Origin: Whalleya microplaca
Lineage: Eukaryota > Ascomycota > Sordariomycetes > Xylariales > Xylariaceae
DNA: 64,000 bases
Assembly (NCBI GenBank): GCA_022497155.1
Contig: MU385762.1
Coordinates: 186,001 to 250,000, forward strand
Direction of reading: 5' to 3'
Of this stretch, positions 21,083 to 32,400 are shown one piece after another (positions within the stretch are counted from its first letter, which is position 1; the number at the start of each line of letters is the position of its first letter). The translations under genes and the position numbers were made by a program. The notes beneath the pieces are model-generated. The model searched no databases. It worked only from the letters and a program-made list of their open reading frames with translations, and was not told the origin of the DNA.

Positions 21083-24027
21083 TATGGCTGCTGTCCAGCG
21101 CTGGACTGGAAGCCTCCAGTGTGTGGTCCTAATCACCTAATATACCTCGGTGGTGCTATTATTGTCAAGGTTGCCTTTAAGTGGACGAGATTGATAAGAT
21201 TATAATTCCCGGGATAATGATGATGCTGTGGGGGTCCTCTCCAGGGGATCCGCGATATAGTGGCCAATCACATAATTCAATTAACCCCTTGGGTGTCCCT
21301 TGCATTTGGGTCCCGATGACGGCGATTGACAACAAAGCAGTGCTTTCACCGACTCAAACATTGATGGATCAAGTTAGTGTTAGGGCTCTTACGACTGAAC
21401 TGCCAGGAATGAAATGCACAGGACAATTGAGATGTTTGTGGATCACAGTACTCATCAATTGATTCCACAGTTGGGGGCAGGTCTGCAAATACCTCGGTCT
21501 CATTTCAAGTCTGCCTCAAATTGCCAGCTCTTACAACCGTCATTATCTCAGAGAAGGCTCCCTAAGAGCATGACTCGAGCTCACCATCCCATTGTAAATA
21601 TTCCCACCCCATGAACTCGCCTTCTTGGATTGGACGAACCGAAATAACGCCACAGACAAGCTGTTGGTAAAATAGGGTTCATGGGACGCAAGACTCACCT
21701 ACCATCTCCTACAAGCTCCTCCGTGCCCAGTACATGGGCACCATAGTGTACTTTCATCCGAGTACTAATACAGAAGAGAGATCTACGAATAAGGAAAAGG
21801 TAATTTCCAATTCTCATCTGCGTCTCCTGAATTGTAGGGTGGACCATGCGCCTGGCAAGAAACGGATATATCGTTTTCTGAAGACCCAAGAAGGGATAGA
21901 ATGAACATATCTACTTCACTCACTTGAAGATACAATCAAGAAAAGGCTTCCACGAGAAAGAAGCGAAACCCACTGAAGAAATCCTGGTAAAGAGCCAGCA
22001 AGATGGAAAGTGAGAGAAAGAAAGAAAGGGCTTGACCATTCTAGACAGATGGGTCTCTGCGAACGAAACTTACCTAGGTGGAAATAGCTCAGACATAGAC
22101 GTCCAGGGCGACAGTGAGCCGATCTTTCTAGATCTGTTGTTGCTATTCCATTCTGTCATTGACTAGTGTTTGGAAATGTCAATGGCATCTTGCTATCTAC
22201 AGATACCTTTGAGTCTTATATGGAAGGAGTTCCTCAATCTAGGCTTCAGCAAGAAGAGTGTGCTCATACCTACCAGATCATTTCTGAAGTCAACTAGAGC
22301 TACACGTCAATTACGTCAAGTAGGATGTCGTGTAACCTATTATCAAGCCGATATAGTGCCAGGTGCTTTCGCTATTAAGTTCAGATGCTAAGAGTGTCGC
22401 GGCTTTCCTTATAAATGTTGCGATATGTCAAGGTTAATTGAGAGATATCAAGCAAGGCACTAACTTTGTTGATTACTATCTGAATAGGAAGAAAAATTAA
22501 AGAAAAAGAATTAAAGAAAAGATAGAAAAGATAGAGAAAAAGAAAACGTACAACACCGGGGATTCGCTGGTCGTCACCGACCCAACTACTAATCCGGCGG
22601 TATCCAGCTTATCTAGGGCAGAGCGGACGGGATGCCGAGTTTTCTAGATCCTATGGTCGTACGTGATAGATGACGCTACTGTTATAGTATATGTAACCTA
22701 ACAAAGCGCAAGCAGGAGCTGTCGCATAGCTTCCTTTCATCCGCCTCCGGCAAAATGTCACGAGTGTCGTGCTATCCAAGACAAGAAGCTAATTTTCTCA
22801 CCCCCAAGGCGACTATTACGTAAGAACACTACATACCTCCATACTAACTTTGCATTTGTCACGGCTAGCATTGACGGATTTGGAAATCATACTGGAGATT
22901 GCCATGGCTATAACGACCTTATCGAAGGCATCTCAGGGCGTTCCTAGCTCTGCCAGACTAATGTACTTGAACCTGGATCATATCTAGAAGCTACATCTAT
23001 CAATGATGCCGATGATATGTACCCCAACACGAGTAGGGCTTTCTAAAAGGTGGGTGGTTAATCTCGCTGAGAAGTTACTAGGTAGAAGACTAGAGAGGAT
23101 CTCAGGAACATCTGTCAACATGTCTAAGTTCATTCCGATATTTAGATTATAGCGTAGAGGACGATAAGTAAATAGGCGAACTCTCCGATAAATTGTATGT
23201 GAAGAGCGGCAGCACATATTTGTGAACTCAATTAGTTCGTATCAATAATGCCGAGTATATATACAGGGTCTCACCCCTTCCAGCATGAAAAGGCATTCTC
23301 TGGGAGTTTGAAAGTATTATTAGTTTACATGTTCTCTAACCGTCTGACCGCTTTATCCTATAGTTTCTCTTTAGATTGTAAAAATGTATAGAGCTAAGAC
23401 AATATAACTCTACAATCCGTCTTGAAGCGTCGCGAGAATTGAATGCAATACAATCGCTTATGCAACCCGAGAGCAAGCTCTTGTGTGGTACCTATCATTA
23501 CCCAACCAGTGAATTCTGCTACCTAGTTGTTCCGTCATTTTAAATCCTACCTTCCTCTCTTTCCCGCATGTGGTTATTCGCGATGGGTCAACCTGAACTA
23601 ATCGAGTCTTCCCCAATAAAATAAACATTGGAACTCAGTTTCCTTAACACTTGGTTTGAGTGTTTATGTCATTTCGAAATACATTAGGTAGTTGAGACCT
23701 GCATTCTGTTCCATGAACGACTACTTATGTCGTCCAGCCATGTCCACATCACATCTCTCCAACTCTTTCATCTAACCACCACCCGTTATTCACTACACAT
23801 TTCAAATCACAACATCATAAGATAAACCTATATGAATCTTTGGATTACCCAATTATCATTTCCTGCAGCCAGGACAGAAAGCATTTCAACCGTTTATCCA
23901 AGCCGCAACACGATGCTGTCTAAGGGCATATTGCCCAAGCAGGTAAGCAAAAACATCTTGCTCTAGTCCAGCACGAGATGGTGTCGATATAGGCAAAGTC
24001 TATCTCCAGCAATTTTCAAGGCACTAG
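21083..24027. other. gene desert, AT-rich, no supported gene
   Basis: No coding sequence is recognised. A short minus frame at 21695-21889 ending GAHVLGTEELVGDGR looks protein-like but is isolated. An A-rich purine tract (AAAGAAAAAG-type) runs from about 22488 to 22548. From 22600 to 24000 the DNA is AT-rich with no repeats that I could match elsewhere in the window. Confidence 0.45.
22488..22548. repeat. purine (A/G) tract
   Basis: About 60 bases almost wholly A and G (AGAAAAATTAAAGAAAAAG type), low complexity, possibly a poly(A)-derived remnant of a retroposed element. Confidence 0.6.
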
Positions 24028-25404
24028 ATCAATGTACCTAGGGCTGGGTTGGCCTCCGCGTATAGGACAGAAAAGGCAGAAGGCTAACGTATATATATAT
24101 GGCGCAGAAAAGTCCGGAAGACAAAAGCACATTGCCGAGGAACAATCTACTACAAATGCTCGTGTCTGGGCGTTCATTTCAAGGTCCGTTGCAGGTGTCC
24201 CACCTACGGCCATCGTCGATACACTATCGGATACACAAGCACGGTGTCTCCCACCCGGACTACTTACTCCCTGGTGAAGCACAACATGTATAAGATGAAC
24301 CTTCTGTGGCATGGCTTGGCAGGCCAAGATGCTCCATTTCAGGCGACTGAAGCAGATCTGGCCGCATCAATCGAGGCCGTCAAACACTGGATGCTGGGTA
24401 GATATCTAGACGAGGATATTCAGCCAGAGCCTCCTGGAGGCTATCATCAGCACTCCGCCATATCGGGGTACAAGAAATGATCAAAGGGGCAAGCGTACGT
24501 ACGCGGGCCCCCCGTCGGGAGAGGCAAGGTATCGGATGCTTTCACAGCCTCAGCCTAGACTACCCGCAGAGCAGTTTGAGACACGCAAGACTGGAGAAAA
24601 GGTTCGATCCAAGTCATTCCACATATCCACATTACAAGCTAACACTGAGAATCTTAAGTCGGCTGAGGAGGAAAATGTGCTCCCGCCGTCAGCCAATATA
24701 GTGTGTGGTCCAAACCCTCCAAGCTGGATAGTCATGATGGCTGATGTTCTTAGCTACCGAGCGGCAGCGTATTCCCGATAATCACTCCCTTGTCGCCGAG
24801 GGTGATCATTTTGGCTCGGGTTCTGGTCCTCTCCATCTCTCGTCTTTCCATCCTCTTTGTCCTTGGTCTTTCGTTGCTGACAGAGCCTCACCCGATGGGG
24901 GGGGGTTGCAGAAGAAGGGTGTCAACGTGGCCAGTTTCATCACCATTAGAACCGTCGCCAAGCTCCTGGTTAACAACAGGCGGTCGACAAGATGGGGTAA
25001 CACCTATGCGCGGCGGCGTCTCTGCCGATGGTAGCACGAGACGAAACCATTGCGAGGGGCTGTCACCTTGCGGATGATGGATATCAACTAACTGGTGTGG
25101 CTGCGCAGGCATCGGAGCTGCCGCAGTACGCTCTGCCGCCCGCAGATGGGTGGCGACCGGCTTCACGAGCAGAATAAGCCGGCCGGGAGGGGTTCCAGAG
25201 ACAAACCAGTGTCTCGGGAACCCTCCAACGAAGAGCCAGGACGGTGCCGCTGGCCGGGCATCCGGGTCTTGCGGGTTGTGCGAAAGAGTCCTGCCGCAGG
25301 ACCATGTGGCTTTCGCGCGCCGGGAGGAGATGATCACGCACGAAAGGTCTCATAAGCTGGCGTTACCTGGTCGAGTCGACGCATCGTGGACGCGCCATGG
25401 GTAA
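24028..25404 (+). pseudogene. possible decayed gene with a zinc-finger-like stretch
   Basis: This patch is richer in GC than its flanks and has protein-like segments in changing plus-strand frames. Frame at 24032 ends with WAFISRSVAGVPPTAIVDTL; frame at 24244 gives HGLAGQDAPFQATEADL and AVKHWMLGRYLDEDIQPE; frame at 24536 gives an acidic-basic segment and NPPSWIVMMADVLSY; frame at 25150 gives CGLCERVLPQDHVAFARREE followed by MITHERSH. The last resembles fungal C2H2 fingers, although the spacing between the second Cys and first His (19) is long. Frames are broken by stops, and I could not build a convincing intron chain. It may be a rapidly decaying transcription-factor gene or an unrecognised multi-exon gene. 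Confidence 0.3.
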
Positions 25405-26273
25405 TGCTTATGCGAGGTGTGCGGGATGTGGGGAAAAACAGCTTCAACTATCGTGTTCTGGGGTGTGTGTAATAAATGTTCGCCCTCGACCCTACGGTTG
25501 CGCCGACGTTGACGGGTGAATTGAGGAGCCGGATGACTTGGATGATAAGCTTGATGGCTCAAGACAATTATCCCCTACCGCCCTCGGTGACTAGGAAGTC
25601 TGGATAGTCTAAGCAGATCCAAGGGAAGGAGAACAGTCTAGGATACGTACATAGAGCCTGAGCTAACATATCGTGAATACGTTTGGTGTAATTAAATGAG
25701 TTGAATTAAACTGTGAGTGAAGTATTTGTTGATCGGAAGAGATCGATGGACTCGAGCCAGGACAAACATACCGCACCATTCCCAGTACTTCTCGTACTCA
25801 TATTCAAACCATAGTAGAACAATCCGATCCCAACTGAACCCATCTCCTCCCTAATAACTGTCCAGATTACTAGCTAATGCGGCTTACCAATCCATCTATC
25901 AATCGTTGCAGAGTCCATTTTCCAGACCAGGATATCTCTAGGTCAGCATTTGCAATATTATTATTCTGTCTATAATCTCAACAACCACCACCCAAAAAAT
26001 TAGGAACAAACAGATGGTATCATTGCAAAGGTGTCCCATTCCGTGCTTGATCCCTTATCGTTCCTCCAATGGCTTACATACATACATACGTACACGCGCA
26101 CCCGCCCGCTCTCCATCGACCGTCTATCCCTTCCACCCATCCACCAAGCCTCCCTCCCATTCCCCTCGCCTCCCATCCCTTCAATTCCACATCACATCTC
26201 ACCTCACCACACCACACCAACCTCACAGCACCCCACACCACTCACGCCGCTCTACTTTTAATTAGGTAGGTAG
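25405..26273. other. spacer downstream of BUD7, pyrimidine-rich
   Basis: No gene is supported. From 26080 to 26260 the plus strand is strongly C/T-rich with CACA/ACCACACC repeats, which produces long meaningless frames on the plus strand. The 3' UTR of the BUD7-type gene lies here on the minus strand. Confidence 0.45.
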
Positions 26274-28624
26274 TCAACCCTCAGTCCCACTACTCCTAAA
26301 CGTCGCACACAGCGCGGCATAATGGTGCGTGAGATCCAGCACGCTCTGCTGCAAGCTCGTGGCCTGAATAATAGAGCGGACCTTGACGGCGCCCTCCTCC
26401 TCGATGAGGACGCGGATGGTGTGCAGCAGCTCGGGCGAGAACTCCGAGTACCAGCGGTACTGCCACGCCACCAGCCTGATCACGGCGGCGACGGTGTCGC
26501 GCGTGCTGCGCTGGCGCTCGAACGCGCGCAGGATCCCCGCCAGCGCCTTCGGGCTGAAGCGCGCCGCCAGGCAGGCGCGGTACGCCTCCACCGCCTCGTC
26601 GTGGTGCTGCAGGCGTTCTGCGAGCGCGCCTAGGATCTCCCACTCTTCGGCGGATTTCTTGTACTGCATCGACTGCGCCTTGTACTGCGCCATCTGCGTC
26701 CGCCATATCGTGTACACGCGCAGGTCCTCGTACAGCACCATGAAGAGGCTGTCGAGCCAGCGCTCGCATAGGCGCTTGTTATTCAGACGCGAGATGTGCT
26801 CGTCAGTAGTTGCCGTCTGTATACTTAGTTAGCGATATATACTAGGAGTTGAAAGAGGGAGAATACGTACGGTATCGCCATCGGCTTTGACCTTGCCGGG
26901 GTCGATAGTGTGGGTTGGCTTCTCGACGTTGTTGTCCTCGCCATTGCCATTTGTCAAGGTCGGTGCTGTAGACTCCGCTTCTGCTGACTTCTTTTCTTCT
27001 TCGCTCTCCTCGCTCTTATCGCCCTCCTCGTCGCCATTGCCGTTCTCACCGGGCTGATCACCGTTTGTCGTGGGCTCTGGGGTTCCTCGCAGACCATCGA
27101 GACTTGGGTTGCGCTTTTCGGGCGGAGCATTAGATACACTATCTTGTCTCTCGGTCCGGTATTCATCTTCCATGACGAAAACAGTACTCCGGATCTTGAG
27201 TAGTTGGTCCCAGCCAATCTTTGAAGTCATCTCTGTGAGAATTCCGTAGGCTAGCTTGAAAGTGCCCCGGTATGCCGCAGCACGGAGGTTGAGTAAGCTT
27301 GGGTCAACCTGTTCTGCGTATCTCCCCTCCGGCTCGCTATCAATTTCATCCAGGCGTGTTTCCGGCATTGTAGGGAGGTAGACGTCTTTGGGTTCCGGCA
27401 TGATTGGCGCATCCTTGTCCTGATATGTGAACATCGGGCACGAGTTCAGGATCGTCAATGCGTTCTCCCAATCCTCCATAGCAACATAGACTTGGGCTAG
27501 TCTTGCCCATGTACCGAATTCGCTCGGCGCGGCAATGGTACTGCGATCGGCACAGCCAAGTGCCATCTTCAGTCTTTCCTCCTTTTGCGCGCCGGGCTCA
27601 GCCGTTGACGCCTTCTTCATAAGAAACTCTGCTTGGGTGTCCAACATGACATAGTCCATGGGCGAGTCCTTAAGCGCCTGGTATAGGACACGCACACCTT
27701 GGACCTCTTCGTTGCCCATGAATAGCACTTTGGCGAGTAACGAGGAGACCTCTACATTTTGTGTCCTCAATTTCTCGAACAGGTTGATGGCTGATGCGAA
27801 GCGCCCTGTTGTGTGGAAATATTTAAGAAGGCCAGCGGTTAAGTGGTTGGAAACATTGTTCGGAACCTGAACCACGGAATCAGAGCCCAGCTGCCATCCT
27901 GCAAGATATTAGTATGATGATCGGACCCTGTTGCTCGTAGGCTTACAGACCTCTGAAGAAGAGACTCTCGGCAGCGCTCAGAAAGCGGTGCTCGGTCTCG
28001 GTGTTGGTCACCGGATTAAAACGTCTAACCCCCATGATCTTTCGTATAGTATCGCCGCTTCCATCGTCGGCATATGAGTAGGCACGCAGCACACTGCAGA
28101 GGTATGTTTCCAACCACAGGTCATCTGTCGCTTTCCGCTTCTCTCCCCTCTCGTCCACACAGTAGGCCTCAACGGTTCCAGGAATGGTGACATGGACTCG
28201 CATATCGAGGCGAGAGAAGGCATTGTAACAGCAGTAGAGACCTTCGACAATCTTGTGTGTAACGGGCTGGCCTTGTTCTTTATAGGTGAGGGTGTTTATA
28301 TAGGCTGCCAGACTGGCAGAGGAAGATGCATCGACGCCGGTGACATGATGGTATACACCAATCTGCGCGTGTAGGTCTTAGTATGGAGTCTCAGCTACTC
28401 GTGGGCGGGGGCGTACCTGTCTTCCGGTGTTTCTAAGGTTCTGTTTCAGAAGGTGCACCAAATCGGGAGGGCCGAGTTCGCGCAGCGACGACAGAATCTC
28501 GGTACGGGCTTCAATGGCTTCTTGTAGGACCTCCTCGGTGATCCTAGACAATGAATTAGTTCAAACAGTATAAGCTAATGTTGACGAAAAAGTAATCTCA
28601 CTCTGGAACTGCTGGGGGAGGCAT
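26274..28624 (-). CDS. ChAPs family exomer subunit (Bud7/Bch1)
   Basis: Five exons on the minus strand: 28624-28602, 28543-28417, 28362-27951, 27898-26871 and 26816-26274, giving 710 aa with every phase matching. The first exon encodes only MPPPAVPE. In yeast, ChAPs proteins (Chs5-Arf1-binding: Bch1, Bud7, Bch2, Chs6) with Chs5 form exomer, which carries chitin synthase and other cargo from the trans-Golgi to the plasma membrane. Recognisable blocks are EARTEILSSLRELGPPDL, IGVYHHVTGVDASSSASLAA, NVSNHLTAGLLKYFHTTGRF, a TPR-like region with EFGTWARLAQVYVAMEDWENAL, an acidic low-complexity loop (GDEEGDKSEESEEEKKS, about residues 500-530) and a C-terminal helical region with HHDEAVEAYRACLAARFSPKAL. 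The donor of intron 3 is GTCTGT, less common but forced by frame. Divergent from HIR3. Confidence 0.9.
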
Positions 28625-29497
28625 TGCGAGGACTAACGAGCCTGAGAGCTACGGTAGAATGAAGGGAGAAGTTCGAATATTAAAACAAATAATTTCCGAG
28701 TCAGCCGAAAGAATGGCCGTGATTACTACAATTCGTGCAAATGAGTGTATGAAGAAGTCGCAGGATGGGCGGCGATTGGGTGTGGAGCGCAAAGAGCATC
28801 GACGACGTTGTTTGGTTCATCTGGACAGGGCAGCAGAGATGGAACGACGGCGGACGGGGAGCTGCTACAATGCTCGTGCTGTCTCGCCATCGATGAAATT
28901 GAACTGAACTGGCCTGAATTTCCCAGATGTGCACAAGCCACAACGGCAGGGGGGGACAGCTTCAGCTTGTGCTGCTTGCCCAGCCACTGGTTCCACTATC
29001 CAAGATCTGTACTCCGTACCTTAGCCGTGCATTAGGCGGCATACGCCACAGCTCTCTCACATCTGAGCAGTTCCTCCCACGAATCTGAGCGAATGGTTGA
29101 GCGGGGACTCTGATTAAACTGTGGCTGAAACCTCAGATCTCTGGACCCCTGTCCTCTCAGCCTTACCTAATGACTATGTAGTATGTACATGTACATACAG
29201 AATAAAAAAATGTATGTAAGTCAATTTATTAATTGAGGTGGTTTAATGGGGTCATCGCGTCTCCAAGAATCTCCAACGCGACAGCTCGTTGCTCCCGTCA
29301 TCAGAATCCTTAATTCACATACTTGTGATTGCCCCACCGCCATCAACTCAGGATTTTGTGTCCTTTACAACATCACCCAGATATTGACAAGCCGTCAAAG
29401 TCTATATATGACAACTCATACCTTATGATGCGATAGCCAACCCCAGATATTTCTTTTCACAGTGTTGATAGTGGCGCAATAGGCGTGAGGCAACAAG
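28625..29497. promoter_or_regulatory. divergent promoter region between BUD7-type gene and HIR3
   Basis: An 873-bp head-to-head spacer with no supported gene; overlapping frames at 28659-29035 appear random. It contains the near-palindrome GTATGTACATGTACATAC at about 29181-29198. It must hold both promoters. Confidence 0.5.
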
Positions 29498-32400
29498 ATG
29501 GTGAGAGCTAGTCCAGGACAACAGACAAATCAAGTCTGATGCTAATCAATGTCATAGCCGGCCTTTTCAGCGATCAATGTCGAACCTGAGGAGAATATCG
29601 ACGAGGAGATCGACAACACTCGCGAAATCCATGTATACACTTTCTAACCTTAAACAGTCATATATCATCGGCTAACTTCGACCTTAGATAGAGGAAGCAT
29701 TGAAACTATTTCAGACCGCCCTCAAGCTCCATGCGCAAGGCCCTCGATACTACGATGAAGCCTCTGACGCATATCAATCTGTATTCGAATCAGAGATATT
29801 TCGACTGCCTGAGAGCACCACTGAATTCGAACGCACCGAACGACAGTCCGATCCCCGTCAGCTAGGCCACGATATATCATTTTCGCAGCCTCTCGACGTC
29901 TCACAGGCCGATATCGATGGCAGCGGTAGCAGTTTGCCCCAGACACTCTATCTCGCATACAAGAATCATGGCCAGTTTGCCCTAGATCGCATTCGTCATC
30001 AAGTGAGGACTGAAGGAAATGCGACTGCTGTTCTAGAGGACAAGAAGGTGCTTGCGCAGGCATACAAGGCCCTTGACGAATTCAGTACCGCCCTCGATCA
30101 TGATCCATCAGATGCCGAACTTTGGAGGAGGGCGGCACGGGTTGCAGCGTTTCTAAGCAGTACCAGAATTAGTCGGTATTGTCTCGAGGCTGCTATCGAA
30201 CTTGATGATGACCCGGCTGTGGAGGAGGTTGAGCCACCCTCCCTCGCTGAAGGGTTTGCAGGCGAGCAGTTGAAGGCACAACTTGAAGTTTTATCAGACG
30301 ATGTCGCCTTATCCCACCCGATCATGGGCCCGTATCTTAAGAAATCCATGCCGGAACCCCTGAAGAAATACCTGGATCCTATCCCATACCTCCCGAACCC
30401 TACAGACTCTCTTGCGCCACCGAGGCGAACAACGACGTTAAGTGAGCAGCAACAGCCGCGTCACATTATCAATGTTCCAGTAGCTTCGTGGGCGGAATTG
30501 GGAATGTCGCTTGTGCATTTGGTCGCAGCTGACGGTATCTCCAAGGAAGGCATTGCAATCAAGCTCCCTGAGATATTAACCGATAAGGACGGTGATGTTC
30601 AGATGCTGGTTGAGCGACCTAGACAGCATACTGCTGAAGAAAATGAACCTGTCGCGTCAGTTTCAGAAAACGAGCCTGCAACACAATCTACGAAAGACGA
30701 ACAAGGCGAATCTTCAAAAGAAAGCCGGACTGAGGGTGGGAACACCGCGGAAGACGTACGGGCCGAGCGTAGTGTCTCTATTGCTTCGCGAAAACGCTCG
30801 CAGTCCGCTGCGGGACTGCCTGAAGGGGTGGATGAAGAAGCCGCCGATCAGAAAAGGAGCAAGAGAATTCGACGGCGGGAGACTGCTGGGGAGGCCATGG
30901 ATACCAACACCATGTTCGCTGCCCAACTACAGCCTTTCCAGGCCGCTGACCAGAATCTTTTCCAGATGACGCGCAACATGGTGGAAAACCTAGGGGTTAC
31001 TGATCGAGACACCCTTGATCGGCTTGCAGAAGTACTTGACTCCTGTGCTTCTGAAACTCGCACCGCTAAACTTGATCGACCTGCTATGGTTGACTTGCGC
31101 GATTCGCTGATAAAATTTGACGAAGAGAGCATCAAATCAGTCCTCAATAAAAAGGAGACCTCATCCATCGGGCTGTCTTCCTTTCTCGAACATTCTAAGG
31201 CCGGAACTCAAAACAGACCAAAGATGTACCCCTTCCATGAGACAAGAGGCTTGAAGAAATTCGTCGAGAAAACCAACGACGATTGGATGGGGATTCAAGA
31301 TGTTGCTTTCGAGTGGGTTAAGAATATTTGCATGACTTACCTTACGAGTAAATGGTCAGACACGATGAAAACGGCGGTGGTCCAGGTAATAAGCCATCTG
31401 GATGAAGATATCTTCATGCGTATACATTACGAACTGAAGTATTGTGGCGAATCCGAGGATCCCTCCCAAACGTGGGCCACGATGGATCAAATTATTCAAA
31501 TGCTATTTGAATTACACCTAGATGTCTACGAGCGGATCACGAATCCCAACAGCCTTGTTGACTACGCTATTCGCGTGGAAACCAAAGGGAGACTGGGACG
31601 CTGGTTTACCTTCGCTTCTCAGATGAGTCGAGAACGCCCTGAGAATGCAAGCCATTCCTTATCAATTCGGTTTTTATGGGCCGCCGTGATCGCTGTCACG
31701 CTGACAGAGGGCGTATCGGGAGAGCATATCCTTCAATGCTGGAAAAGCCTTCGCGATAGTCTCGCCGAGGAGACGGAAGCCATTGATGTCGAAATCCCCA
31801 ACAATGCGATCATGCCAGAAGTCTCGGCGCATGCGGCTGACCGAGAGATTAGTAAACTTACGACGATGGACTTTTTCCTCGGACTATTCAAGAATGACCT
31901 TAGTGATCCTCTTTCTATCATCGAGACTCTAGAACCCGTCCTGAACCCTTCTTCCGTGTATATGACTACAACACAAGTGGAATCACCTGATGTTCCTATG
32001 GCCGAGGGAGACACAGCGCTCATAGCCCCTGATCACGACAAACTTCCAATTTCTGAGACCGCGGACCACGGTCTTCGCGATCTGTGGAAATTCTTATTGG
32101 GCACGAGCACTGAGCTGAGGCTCTTCCTCTGGACTCGGCTAGGCGATGCGTATAATGCCATCGACTATAAAACAAAACAGTTCTCGTGTCTTCTCAAGAG
32201 CCTTGAGATGATCGTTGGTGATTTTGAGCGGGACGCCTATCTAAGCATCTCGGCAGAAGCACGTCGTCCGCTGTTTCTGAAGATGCTCAAATTTCTCGAT
32301 GACATGCTAGTCAAGGCGCTCTCAATGGCACTTAACGAGTCCAGCGTTTTCGACATCATCGACGACGAGCATCTGAGATCGAGCATATCGGCTGTGGCGA

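Noticed and set aside
24888..25337. 149-codon minus-strand frame
   Set aside because: No motif, biased Pro/Ala/Arg content typical of an antisense shadow in GC-rich DNA, and it overlaps more protein-like plus-strand frames.
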